Counted from the first letter of the stretch, positions 1 to 9,110 are shown. The stretch: 22,661 nucleotides of DNA from Chara braunii (GCA_003427395.1 BFEA01000009.1:5291164-5313824), one strand, 5' to 3'. Translations and numbers: made by a program. The notes: generated from the letters alone by a model not told the origin.

Positions 1-70
1 CCCCCTATACCGCCCCTATACCCCCCATATACTCCCCCTCCAACCCCCCCATACCCCCACCCCATCCCCA
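1..70. repeat. C-rich low-complexity repeat
   Basis: Degenerate short tandem repeat built on CCCCCTATA and CCCCCATA units. The plus strand is almost free of G here. It ends before a short unique stretch (75-177) in which I see no gene. Confidence 0.8.
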
Positions 71-177
71 AAAGTTTCTCAGCGGATTTGGGCTGTACTC
101 AGCAAGTGCAGTACAGCCCCAAACTCAAATTCGAAAAAAAATCAGTGGATGGTTGTTTTCAGACTGGTCGGCAGACC

Positions 178-191
178 GCCGACCGGTCGGC
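178..191. repeat. 14-bp perfect palindrome beside a broken LTR edge
   Basis: GCCGACCGGTCGGC reads the same on both strands. It sits one base before position 193, where similarity between the left LTR and the right LTR stops. It may mark the breakpoint that removed the first ~760 bp of the left LTR. That link is an inference. Confidence 0.6.
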
Positions 192-192
192 C

Positions 193-656
193 GCTACACC
201 AAGAAGGTTTGAGGCAGAGGCAGGCATGGCCGCTTGAGCTAGAGCAGCCATAGCTGCTTTGGGTTGTCCTTTGGGCATCAGGGCAAGGCCCAGTAGTCCG
301 CCATAGCCTCGGCCTATGAGAGTCAAGAGTGAGGGAGGCGGTCATGGCTATGGTGGACCTCACGTGATACCTGCAGTAGAAGTGGAACTCAGACGTTGAT
401 TCTGGATCAGCCATTCAACATTGTAATATTATTTCTTGCATGAATAAGAGAGTAGTAGTAAAAGAGGAGGAGAGTGTTTGGCCAAGAAGAAGCGCTTTGT
501 CATTTGTCTATGCTGGTGTACATCATCTTCTTCTTCTTTCTTTCTTTTTCTTCTTCTTCGTACCCTCTCTCTCCTCTCAAGTTCATTCATTTCTTTCTGC
601 GATTGGACGGCATTGTACTATCTGATGAATGTGTTCTTCGAAATTGGCCAGGATCA
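193..656 (+). mobile_element. Left LTR of plus-strand Ty3/gypsy element, 5'-truncated
   Basis: This segment matches 7975-8446 almost throughout, differing by scattered substitutions and by the length of a TTC microsatellite (about 530-560). The right copy is a complete LTR starting at 7213, so the left copy lacks roughly its first 760 bp. It is followed six bases later by a primer binding site, which fixes its role as the 5' LTR and its plus orientation. The exact end is ambiguous: both copies share ATCATAA, and I placed the end at the CA of ATCA. Both copies carry GCCATAGC words. Open frames here in either direction are shared by both LTR copies and read as LTR sequence rather than genes. 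Confidence 0.85.
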
Positions 657-662
657 TAAAAT

Positions 663-674
663 TGGTATCAGAGC
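663..674 (+). other. Primer binding site for initiator tRNA-Met
   Basis: TGGTATCAGAGC is the standard plant LTR-retrotransposon primer site, complementary to the 3' end of initiator tRNA-Met. It lies 6 nt after the LTR end, where minus-strand DNA synthesis would start. The same 12-mer occurs at 20684 in the second plus-strand element. Confidence 0.9.
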
Positions 675-708
675 AGATTCTTCTTGCTTATGAGAGTTGA
701 CTTATCCA

Positions 709-759
709 CCCTAACCCTAACCTAAGTGGTAAGGGCTAACCACTTAGGGTTAGGGTTGG
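709..759. repeat. Hairpin with telomere-like CCCTAA / TTAGGG arms
   Basis: The left arm (709-730) contains CCCTAACCCTAA and then CCTAAGTGGT. The right arm (739-759) is nearly its reverse complement, with ACCACTTAGGG and TTAGGG. About 20 base pairs form with one bulged base and an 8-nt loop (731-738). It lies in the leader just after the primer site. The repeat is TTAGGG, not the TTTAGGG of most land plants, and only two units are present, so this is probably not a telomere remnant. Confidence 0.75.
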
Positions 760-910
760 TCCGAAGTGGGAAGTGGGACAGCGTGGCTTAGGGAAGCTGC
801 CCCCACCTGGTTAGGTCATGCTGGGTTGGCATTGAACCTGACCAGGTTGTTTGAGAGTAAGTATGTGGTGGCGAGACACACCAAGAGGACTTTCATGCGA
901 CAAGTTGGGA

Positions 911-1129
911 GAGGCGACAGTGAGAGGCACTCGCACCTGGAATCTGACCTAAGGGAGACACTTGGTGGCTTAAGGGCCTCCCCCAAGTAGGCGATCTTGA
1001 GGGAGGTAGCCATTCTGTTATGATTCTGGTTGTTTGTTGTCTGAAGACCAACACTCACTCACATAGACTTCCAGGCATGCCCATACATACACAGAAGGAA
1101 GGGGAGAGGATAGGAGTATCACACCGCAC
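911..1129 (-). repeat. 219-bp direct repeat, left copy (LTR part of minus-strand element)
   Basis: Aligned by eye to 6293-6511 it has five mismatches and no gap (about 98% identity). The right copy ends at the presumed start of the minus-strand LTR, read in reverse as TGTGATACTCC. The left copy is therefore probably a fragment of the other LTR of that element. Both copies are followed by the same six bases, CCGCAC, so the LTR edge may lie at 1129 rather than 1123. To its left the similarity stops, so a complete LTR is not present. No polypurine tract is visible next to it. Confidence 0.7.
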
Positions 1130-1316
1130 AGGGAGAGATGAACACAGCGGAAGACTTGACCATGCGATATGACAGGGTACACTGAAAGTGCAATTCACTC
1201 CACTCAATCCTCACAACCAGTCATAGAGAAAAGTAGAGCAGATCACATCCAGGAAACAATGAAACGATGATAGTCCAAACCCGATTATACACTATTAATT
1301 AAACTCAGAGTCTCAA
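1130..1316. other. No gene seen between repeat copy and CGCCAC cluster
   Basis: Mixed-composition DNA with no open frame of note and no recognised motif. By position it belongs to the interior of the minus-strand element. Confidence 0.5.
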
Positions 1317-1650
1317 ATTGCCAGGATAGCTTCAGAACTACAGTGCGCTGCTCAGAAATGAGCAGCGCTTCACTCCCCAACCCTGATTAACACCCGTAAC
1401 ACCCCGAGCCCCTGAATCATCAAGCGCCACCCAAATATAGCCTCCACAGGGAAGCGCCACCCTGAAACAGGCCTCTGAGGCCAAGCGCCACTCAGAGGAT
1501 GAAAAAGAAGACCAGCACCACAGTATTTGATGATGACGAAGTGTCTGAAGACTTCCCGGGTGGAAGTCTGCAGCAGCGCCACCAAACCCTGACAAGATGA
1601 CCTCTGAAGAAGAAGCTGCAGCTATGGCTGCAGCACCACCACCCTGGAAC
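1317..1650. repeat. AGCGCCAC word cluster
   Basis: The word AGCGCCAC recurs four times between about 1420 and 1580, usually followed by CC or by CCTG two to eight bases later. A similar cluster with ATCGCCA instead of AGCGCCA is found in the LTR at 6098-6205. Both begin near an AAATTGCC sequence, so this may be a diverged LTR of the same family. A base-by-base alignment does not hold up by eye. Open frames here are low in complexity (Ala, Ser, Gly) and look non-coding. Confidence 0.4.
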
Positions 1651-2477
1651 CCCACTCCAGAGGAGGGTCCAGCAGGGCACCAATCTCTCTCGCCTCCAGC
1701 AGACCTCGATAACCCAGACCTCTGTCAGCCCCTGCGTGCTGGCAGAGTACAGCGCAGGTCCCAGCTATGGTCGGCGCTCTGAAGGTCTGGCTATGCCTGT
1801 CTCCTTCCACGCTGAGCCGTCACCACTTCCGGTTCACGCGTAGCGCAGCAGCGAAGTACTCTGTACCAACTGCCAAAAGCCCTGAACCGATGTGCCCATC
1901 CTTTCTATAGACTACAACTAGCCTCGACTCGACCTAGACCGGACTGACTGACCGACCGGTACCGTATCTGTTTCGGCCTCTCGGCCTCTATCGGACCCGG
2001 CTATAGGCTATAGGACCGTCTATCAGAATAGTCCCTTAGGGCCTATCTGTCCTGGGGGTAGCCCGGGCCTGCTATTCGCAGTTAGGTTAACTGTAGGAAA
2101 TTCAGTTAGTATGGGCCTGTATTTTCCCGTATTTACAGATATGTCCCTCACGAATTCTCCTCACAGGCAAGTCACACGGTTAGCCCTCAGCCAAACAAAA
2201 TTACAAATCTCACCTAAGACGTGACCCGACCGAGGCAAGCCCCAAGCTTCGCCCTCGGCCCAATGTACAGTCCACTGAGAATCTGCAGGCTTCATTACAT
2301 ACTTATCCCCCCGGGGAGAGCGGACCTCCGCGCCCATACTTCATTTCCTGGTAATGAACCAGCAGACGAAGCGGATGTAGAGATAGAACTCTTACCTGAA
2401 GAGGAGAACCCGAGAGACTCACGGGGTAACCTACGCCCCTGATCAAACCTGCAAACAGCAAGGTCAGGAGGACGTAA
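1651..2477. other. Intergenic or decayed element DNA, nothing recognised
   Basis: About 830 bp without a recognised gene. Short local duplications occur (CGGCCTCTCGGCCTCTATCGG-like at about 1974-1994, CTATAGGCTATAGG at 2000-2013). Small open frames on both strands (for example 2221-2442) show no domain. If the minus-strand element once had pol, its remains would be expected in this zone, but I could not find a reverse transcriptase motif. Confidence 0.5.
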
Positions 2478-2760
2478 CCTCAAAGTGACAGCTGGTCTCG
2501 ACTACATCAAGAAACCACGGTAGGACCTGGTCCTTGACTGTCGTGCAATCGACCACTTCTGAAAAGTTGAGGTTCCGTAGGCGATGCCCTATTGTTGCAG
2601 TCCGGTCTCCTATACTCATGACCAGCACTACTAATAGTGATGCCAGGAGAAGGAGAACTCGGAGTGTCAGCTGGTCTCGATTGTGTCAAATGACCATAGT
2701 AAAATTTGGCATCCGACTATAATGCAATCGAACATGCTGAAAAGCTGAATTACCTGGACA
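2478..2760. repeat. Two diverged tandem copies of a ~180-bp unit
   Basis: 2483-2575 and 2663-2755 share the ordered blocks CAGCTGGTCTCGA, then TCAA, then GTAG/AGTA, then TGCAATCGA and then CTGAAAAG plus TTGA or CTGA. Spacing between equivalent blocks is about 180 bp. The copies are diverged, and neither strand gives a continuous reading frame across both. Confidence 0.55.
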
Positions 2761-3057
2761 TTGAGCTATAGTCGTCGCTCTGGGTATTTACCCCTAGTAG
2801 ACATGGAACCAAATGCAATCAATCAGTAGAGTGATATAGTGGAGCCCATAGCTCGCAACTACAATTATCATTCTAGACTGAAGGACTGCAATAAGAGGTT
2901 GCGGGCAAAACAAGCAACCTCAACACGGTGGAGCATGAAGACATAAACACCCAGGCTGTCAGTGGTAGTCAAGCTAGGACTCAACTTGTCTAACACACAA
3001 GGAGTCATGGTTCACATCACTCAGCGTCGAGACGAGGGAAACTTGCCAAATCAGCAG
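2761..3057. other. No feature seen
   Basis: Roughly 300 bp with no recognised coding sequence, repeat or motif. Confidence 0.5.
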
Positions 3058-3428
3058 CTAACCCTGGTCAGAACGTTGAGTATGGCCAGAATTTGCATCA
3101 GCAAGTTCTGACAGCGCAGCACAAATACGCTTGTCTAGGGAAGTAGGCAACATCTCCTCGGAGAAGTCCAGCCACAAGTAAAAGGGGCTGCGACCCTTAC
3201 TTGTGTCATCCCTAGATCTGCTACAAATCAGTGTCCTCATACGTGAAGGACCCTGATGCTGCAACTCCTAAGTGAACCAGCTAGAGAGGGTGGAGATTCA
3301 ACTTCATCAGACAATGAATCAGCACACGTGGAGGGAGTTGCAGACTCCACCTCTCTCCTTGCTAGTTCGAGCCTGAAGGCCTGCGAGGCATATGGGGACA
3401 ATCCTTCAAATAGTGGTCCCCCTCGCAT
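3058..3428 (-). pseudogene. Possible gag C-terminal or gag-pol linker remnant
   Basis: Two overlapping minus-strand frames (3428-3237 and 3264-3058) lie directly downstream of the decayed gag. Both have protein-like composition: the first is Ser/Glu-rich, the second includes the segment YLWLDFSEEMLPTSLDKRIC. They sit in different frames, so at least one frameshift would be needed to join them to each other or to gag. No protease (DSG/DTG) or reverse transcriptase signature is visible. I assign them to the minus-strand element on position and orientation only. Confidence 0.35.
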
Positions 3429-3518
3429 CTCATGCAGACACCCTTGTCATTCCTCTTCCTCCATACTCCCTCCTGGATCCTGAGTTCATGCAAGGGGAAG
3501 GTGGAAGGATCAAGGGGG

Positions 3519-4902
3519 TTAGCTGGCCAATGGACGTCTCGTGGTAGGGGTACTCTCTGGGCACCAGGGGAAGAGGCACGTCCCTTTCCTTTCCTCTGTT
3601 TGCTGGTGATGCTTTCTGGGTTGGGGCCTTGCCCTTGTCAAGCCCATCAAAGCATCAGTCAGGGCAAGAACAGCAGAATCTGCAGCAGATGATGAGGCAG
3701 TCCCAGGTGGAGGGCTCCCACCCTGGGATGCTGCGTAACTATCTGATCTTGAAGCGGGAGCAGCAAACATGGCACCCTTCCTCCTCCTTCGCCCTTTGGA
3801 GGAGGGTCCCTTCCTTCCTTCAGAAGGTGCTTCTTGGACATGGAGCTCGGACTCCAAGTCCAGGGTTGCTCTGCCAAAGGACCACCAGTCCTTGTGGCCT
3901 TGAGAGAATAGAGCAAGCTGGAATTGCTCAGGCGTTGCCCTGAGGAAATGAATAAGCAGATCCTGCTCACTCATCTCCAACCCACGAGTCGATGTGAGAC
4001 TCTCAAAGGTGGGATACAGTTTGGACAAGGAGCCATCAAACTTTTTCTGGCCCAGGAGCAGAATTTTGTCTGCTGCCTTTCTGGCCTGCTCCTTGTTTGC
4101 AAACCGGTCTTGCAGTGCCTGCAGAAATCCAGCCACCCCCAACCTCTGTGCCCAATCAGACATCTTCATTCCTTGCTTGCTGGAGGTGGACGTGCACCAT
4201 TTCAGTGCAGTCCGCTCCAAATGAGCAAGGATAGCAGACACCTTCACATCCTCGTCACATTTGAACACACTCAGGTAGGTTCTTTGTGCAGTGACCCAAT
4301 CTGCAACATCCACCTTTGGGTCCTCACCTGAGAACATGGGTGGAAGTGTCAGCTTAGACCGCTGAAAATCAAATGGTGCCGAGGGCTGTGAAGGGGCTGT
4401 TGATTTCGGTGTAGAGGATGGAGATGAGGGTCTGGATTGTGGGGAATTGCAAATTTCCCTTGAGAAGGTCCAAGAGAGGGAGGAACTGTCGGAGTGGTAG
4501 GGATCTTCAAATGAGTGAAGATCAGATCCAATTTGGCAGAGATGTCATCCAACTTTTAGGAAAAAGTTGAGTGGCTACTCTCCAAACTGGTGATCCTGTC
4601 ATCCCAGTTAGTAAAATAAGAACGGTGAATATCATCCTGCAAGAGGATGAATTCAGCCATGTCCTTGTTGTACTGGCTAGAAGTCCCACTCGTCCTGATT
4701 TTCTCTACATCAGAAATAACCAATTTTCTTTTGGCCTCCTTCTGAGCTGCTTCTTCTTTCTTTTTCAGCTCAGCCTTTAGAGTCTCAACTGCCTGGGCCT
4801 GCTGGCGGAGTTTCTCCTCTTGGGCCCGCAGTTCAGCCTCCAAAGGTCAAGCAGAATCTGAGGTTTGGCCTCAGAAGCCTCTCCTTTTCCTGCATCTGCC
4901 AT
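3519..4902 (-). pseudogene. Decayed gag polyprotein of minus-strand LTR retrotransposon
   Basis: Gag would form the particle in which the element's RNA is packaged. The likely start is the ATG at 4902 (MADAGKGEASEAKPQ). The reading moves to another frame near 4850 and continues as a Lys/Glu/Ala coiled coil. An in-frame TAA at 4558-4556 interrupts it. It then passes a Ser/Pro-rich linker and shifts frame again near 4440, giving SKLTLPPMFSGEDPKVDVADW. From about 4360 to 3830 comes a Retrotrans_gag-type capsid domain, rich in helices, with the usual F-x-G-E-D start, spaced Trp residues and a C-terminal LATPEQFQLAL-like helix. A basic tail follows. The end (FPWCPESTPTTRRP) may be a ruined zinc knuckle. 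Three lesions show it is dead. No pol frame follows. Confidence 0.85.
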
Positions 4903-5911
4903 TTTGATTTCCCACAAATCAGATAAATATAAATAAAATGAACAATAATCAGAGACAAAACAGGAGGTAACAGGAATTGAGATTTCCCTTCAGTACTCAC
5001 TCAAATGCTGCCACCTGCCTGGAGAGAGAAGATTGGTTAGTCTGAGCAAGTGAGTGCTCAGTCCCAGCAGACCACTTGAGGGTCAAAGTCAGTTTAGAGT
5101 CCACTCAGGTAAAAATCCAATTCACGATTTTCCCATCACTGGCCTGACACTTCAATTGCATGCAATAATTCCAAATCCTGCATCTACAATTGACAGGATG
5201 TAGTCTTGGACTGATTAGTGTTGATTAGTAATTAGACAGAGTGACTAATTAGGGTTAGACAGGTGTCCACTGATGACCAAGATGCAGCGATTTACAGGGA
5301 ACCCTATTTTTAGACCTACCTTACAGACCTCACCACTGTACGACCCTGTATGCCATACCCTGGGTATGGCGAATTACAATTTTCACTGTAACTGACTCTA
5401 AACACCAAATTTGGATGTGCGATTTCAGACACAGACTGAGTATTAAATTGCGATTTACCAAGGACTGACAGAATTGAATTCTGACAGACAGAATATGACT
5501 GACCCTAGTCTAGCCAAGCTTTAGCTATGTCAGCGCAAAATTCAAATTTGCATTATCACTAAAGGCAGAACCCTGAATTCATCAATTCACTACACAGTGA
5601 CAATCGCAATACTGTAAAGTTGTCAGAGATGAAATATGAGTCAGAAAGAAGGTCAAACATGGTTAGTAGAAGTCAAAGAAGATAGGTAGGGGAAGTTGGA
5701 TATGGTTGTCCCACAGTCTGAATTTCGATTTTCAATTGTGCACTGATAGAGAGACCAATTTCGCTATTCCAAAAATAGACCTAGAATCGCCACACAGGAT
5801 GGAGTATAGAACACACTTACTTCAGGGCCAACTCTGAAGAAGATGCATGAAACCTTGGCTATGGCTGAATAGTCAACCCCATCTCGCCAGTTTCATCTCC
5901 TGACAGTATCC
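4903..5911 (-). other. Leader (5' untranslated region) of minus-strand element
   Basis: About 1 kb between the gag start and the candidate primer site contains no open frame of interest on either strand. A leader this long is plausible for Ty3/gypsy elements. I see only short AT-rich and CAGACAG-type words and no stable hairpin. Confidence 0.55.
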
Positions 5912-5928
5912 AGTGCTCCCACGTACCA
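5912..5928 (-). other. Candidate primer binding site, not initiator-Met type
   Basis: On the minus strand the LTR end GGCA is followed by ATT and then TGGTACGTGGGAGCACT. TGG is the obligatory complement of a tRNA CCA end, and the position is right (3 nt after the LTR, ahead of leader and gag). The next bases differ from the TATCAGAGC used by the two plus-strand elements, so another tRNA would have to prime. I cannot name that tRNA from the sequence. Confidence 0.45.
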
Positions 5929-5931
5929 AAT

Positions 5932-6505
5932 TGCCTGAAACTTGGTGATACAGTAGATTATCCTGAGGTGCTTCACCCCCAACAGGCAGATTCAGAGAAT
6001 TCGGACTCCCAAGTGCCAATAACTAACAAAGTCAGTGCAGCGCCACATCACCCTGTACTGCGCTGCCTGGAAATTGGGGATCCTGACCCAATTCCACAAT
6101 CGCCACCTCCTGGGATCACTTCCTTGACAATCGCCAGCCTCCAGATGAATCGCCAGGCTAAATTTAGCCTCTCATACCTCTCAGGCCTCTGAGCACCAAT
6201 CGCCAATCACTCCTGCACAACCCTAGTCAGGAGTGAGTTACCCTTTGTCCAATTATTCTCGACACACACTCAAGGAGACACTTGGTGGCTTGGAGGCGAC
6301 AGTGAGAGGCACTCGCACCTGGAATCTGACCTAAGGGAAACACTTGGTGGCTTAAGGGCCTCCCCCAAGTAGGCAATCTTGAGGGAGGTAGCCATTCTGT
6401 TATGATTTTGGTTGTTTGTTGTCTGAAGACCAACACTCACTCACATAGACTTCCAGGTACGCCCATACATACACAGAAGGAAGGGGAGAGGATAGGAGTA
6501 TCACA
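5932..6505 (-). mobile_element. Presumed 5' LTR of minus-strand element
   Basis: Read on the minus strand it starts TGTGATACTCC (6505) and ends TTTCAGGCA (5932), giving TG...CA termini and a length of about 574 bp. It stands upstream of a candidate primer site, a leader and gag in the same orientation. Its first 213 bp are repeated at 911-1123. Near its middle it carries several ATCGCCA words. A short internal duplication (ACACTTGGTGGCTT at about 6277 and 6338) lies near the repeat edge. Its outer edge abuts integrase coding sequence of the other element at 6512, which marks the insertion point. A target-site duplication could not be confirmed because the other LTR is incomplete. Confidence 0.6.
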
Positions 6506-6511
6506 CCGCAC
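6293..6511 (-). repeat. 219-bp direct repeat, right copy
   Basis: Partner of 911-1129, with five mismatches by eye. The two copies are far closer to each other than any other repeat pair in the window, which suggests that the bracketed insertion is younger than the decay of the surrounding element, or that gene conversion kept them alike. Confidence 0.8.
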
Positions 6512-7169
6512 TCTTCCACCAGCTGGTTTAACACCCGGCAGGCCTGGCTTCAGGGCCAAGTACGATCACTTGCTCCATGACCAAGCGACAACACGCAATG
6601 ATCCATCATGCGAACAAGAAGCGCCGACATTCGGATATCGAAGTAGGAAGTTATGTCTGGGTCAAAATGTCTGGATTCTCAGCGGAAGAGGGAGTCTCAC
6701 GCAAACTACTTCCGCTCTACTATAGTCCGTGGGAAGTTCTGGAAGTGATTGGCAAGGATGGGATTGGCCCCTCATACACAGTTGTTGTGCCACCTCATCT
6801 GCGCACATACCCCGTCTTTCATGCATCAAAACTGTATATCCACCGTGATGCTAAATCCTTCGATTATCGTGAAGACATGATTCCGCGTGCAATCGATGAC
6901 GGTCATGAGATCGATAGAATCAAACAGCACGTAGGGAAGGGACGTAACAGACAGTACCAGGTTCACTTCATGTATCCCCACTGGACAATCTCTACTGGAT
7001 CTCCAAGAAGGAACTGCTGCGCAGTGCACCTCGCGTTGTTACAGCCTACGAACGACAAATCACCTCTAATGCTAGTCCCAAAATCTCTGCAAAGCTCACT
7101 GCGACAGAGTACTCTCGAAATCTCTTTGCATTATTTGCATACGATGTGTTTGTCGGGGACTCAGACTGA
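6512..7169 (+). pseudogene. Integrase C-terminus plus chromodomain, frameshifted fragment
   Basis: This is the last part of a Ty3/gypsy chromovirus pol. Integrase joins element DNA to the host chromosome, and the chromodomain guides targeting. Reading starts right after the 219-bp repeat (SSTSWFNTRQAWLQGQ) in one frame, shifts near 6575, and continues as VGSYVWVKMSGFS. An SH3-like GPY/F-type segment follows (KLLPLYYSPWEVLEVIG, then TYPVFHASKLYIH). A chromodomain-like part (HEIDRIKQHVGKGRNRQYQV) comes next. Near 6977 a second shift moves the rest (LDNLYWISKKELLRSAPRVV) into a third frame ending at the TGA of 7167-7169. The catalytic D,D-35-E core, RNase H and reverse transcriptase are all missing, so it is a remnant. 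Confidence 0.87.
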
Positions 7170-7197
7170 GTTACTCGCTCGAAGGGACCTCACTCTT

Positions 7198-7207
7198 AAG
7201 AGGGGGG
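7198..7207 (+). other. Polypurine tract of plus-strand element
   Basis: AAGAGGGGGG lies 5 nt before the 3' LTR start. It is the expected primer for plus-strand DNA synthesis. Its placement directly after the chromodomain remnant supports the boundaries of this element. Confidence 0.8.
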
Positions 7208-7212
7208 TAGCG

Positions 7213-8321
7213 TGATGCCCCGACCAAACACGGACTGAGACAATTGATTTCTGAGTTTTGCTCACAGACTGAATGCCTTGCCGAGCTTCCCACTTGCTAC
7301 TAAGTTCTGCATGACTGTGTGTGTGTGCACGTTTGCTGGACTGCATGTCTGTCTGAGTGCTGGTTGGCTTGAGTGTGTGTGTGACCCGCAAGGGCACTTG
7401 TTCGTTCGTTGGGCCCTCAGGGCCGGTACTTACCGGTGGCCGTGACATTGAGGATTGCAGCGGGGGAAAAACACTCAAGTAGCAGGTAGGCTGGTACCGG
7501 ACCCTGAAGAGGTAGATGTGCGGGTACTGTAGGCCGAGCAGAAGAAGAAAAAGTGGCCCAGTAGTTGTAGGCTAGGTCTAGCGGGTACCAGTCCAACCAG
7601 TCTGAGTCTAGGGCCTGTACGGGCAATATCAGAGTCTGCAATGATGATTCCCTCCGAAAGGGAGGAGGTACCGGTTGCAGGGAAGGCCGAGCGGCCCGGA
7701 AGTCACCGCCCAAGAGGCAAGCAGGCCATTATATCTCCAGGCCGGGCAAAGAGCCCAGCCTCATTGTCGGTGTGCAAGTTGGCGACACACTGGTTGGAGC
7801 GCTGGCTGGAGCAGCGCTAGCTTGGAGCAGTGCTGCTGGGGAAGGAGCAAGGACACAGAGGAGGAAGAAGGACAGGAGGAAGGGAGAGCGCAAAAGGTAC
7901 TTACCTGGCTATGGTGGCAGCCATCTTCATCATCTTGGTGGGCGCTGCAGCAGGAAGACCCCACCGGGGGTAGAGCCACACCAAGAAGCTTCGAGGCAGA
8001 GGCATGGCGGCCTGAGCTAGAGCAGCCATAGCTGCTTTGGGTTGTCCTCTGGGCATCAGGGCAAGGCCCAGTAGTCCGCCATAGCCTCGGCCTATGAGAG
8101 TGAAGAGTGAGGGAGGTGGCCATGGCTATGGTAGACCTCAAGTGATACCTGCAGTAGAAGAGGAACTCGGACATTGATTCTGGATCAGCCATTCAGCATT
8201 GTAGTATTATTTCTTGTATGAATAACAGAGGAGTAAAGGAGGAGGAGAGTGTTTGGCGAAGAAGAAGAGCTTTGTCATTTGTCTATGCTGGTGTACATCA
8301 TCTTCTTCTTCTTTCTTTCTT

Positions 8322-8353
<32 letters not shown>

Positions 8354-8446
8354 CCTCTCTCTCCTCTCAAGTTCATTCATTTCTTTCTGCAATTGAACAG
8401 CACTGTACTATCTGATGAATTTGTACTTCGAAATTGGCCGGTATCA
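7213..8446 (+). mobile_element. Right (3') LTR of plus-strand Ty3/gypsy element
   Basis: It starts TGATGCCCCGACC directly after the polypurine tract and ends near ATCATAA, where similarity to the left LTR stops (8446-8449), so it is about 1.23 kb long. Its last 470 bp match the left LTR. Inside are a TG-rich run (7317-7330), repeated GGTACC(GG) words (7491-7676), three GCCATAGC/GGCTATGG words (8024-8130) and a TTC microsatellite (about 8300-8350) longer than in the left copy. Open frames on both strands, including a Lys/Arg-rich one through the TTC tract, are shared by both LTR copies or are low complexity, and I do not count them as genes. Confidence 0.85.
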
Positions 8447-8765
8447 TAACAACTGTAAAGTTGTAAACCCCTAAGAGAATCTGAGCGGAGTACTCCGATC
8501 ACATATTCGCCCGCTCAACAACCACCTATCTCCTCCCCTACCCTCTCCGTCCTCTGAAACAAAGATTAGTTGTTAGCGATGCAGAGTCCGTCTGCAAGTA
8601 GAGTGGTCAAGGCCAAAGCACCCACAGTTCTCACAATCTAAGTTTTGTTTTGACTGCATTTGACCGTCATTACAGTCAAATACCTCCAACAAGGTTCCTA
8701 GTGTCTCATTATGCCTTCAGATATACTGCAAAGAGAGTGAACAACCGACCCAAGGCATCACACAC
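8447..8765. other. Unique spacer, no gene seen
   Basis: About 320 bp after the LTR with no recognised motif. A short AACTGTAAAGTT near-palindrome directly follows the LTR end (about 8450-8461). Confidence 0.5.
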
Positions 8766-8815
8766 CTTCTTCTTCTTCTTCTTCTTCTTCTTCTTCTTCT
8801 TCTTCTTCTTCTCTT
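8766..8815. repeat. TTC microsatellite
   Basis: About 15 TTC units and then a T-run. On the minus strand it encodes a long Lys tract at the end of the possible exon described next. Confidence 0.9.
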
Positions 8816-9106
8816 TTTTTACCTTTTCTTCTCCTGCTCCTTCTTCTTCTGTTGCCCGCCAGCTGAGAACTACAATCTTCAATCCAACTTTTTGGTTTTC
8901 TCGTTCAGAATCCTCCCTGCCTTGTCCTTGCACTTTCTCCACTCCAGATTTATCCTCCTCCATCTCTGTCTTCTCGCTAGTGTAAGCCGAAGCATCCTTG
9001 TCAACATAGAAGACTTCAAGATTGATCCTTTGGTCCTTGATAACCGAGAGAAAAATTCTCGTGAACATGGTATCTGCTAAGCTCGCCAGTTTCAGATCCA
9101 GCCAGC
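8815..9106 (-). CDS. Possible host exon, unrecognised protein
   Basis: On the minus strand a good splice acceptor (TTTGACAGATTGCAG, ending at 9107) opens into a continuous frame: WLDLKLASLADTMFTRIFLS, then VIKDQRINLEVFYVDKDASA, then an acidic EKTEMEEDKSGVEK segment and a basic GEEKVKKEKKK tract where the TTC microsatellite begins. After the tract, AAG followed by GTGTGTG could be a splice donor (about 8766). The first 45 residues have varied, globular-looking composition, unlike the surrounding non-coding DNA. I do not recognise a family. It could equally be an open frame by chance, or a captured exon. No neighbouring exon is firmly identified. Confidence 0.3.
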
Positions 9107-9110
9107 CTGC

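Noticed and set aside
709-759. Interstitial telomere or chromosome fusion point
   Set aside because: Only two units per arm, inverted as a hairpin, and located at a fixed place in an element leader.
1130-3500. Reverse transcriptase or RNase H remnant of the minus-strand element
   Set aside because: No Y-x-DD or other pol motif was found in the minus-strand frames listed; the region is too decayed or pol was deleted.
8207-8449. Small proteins with Lys/Arg, Phe or Ser runs
   Set aside because: They are translations of the TTC microsatellite inside an LTR and have counterparts in the left LTR.
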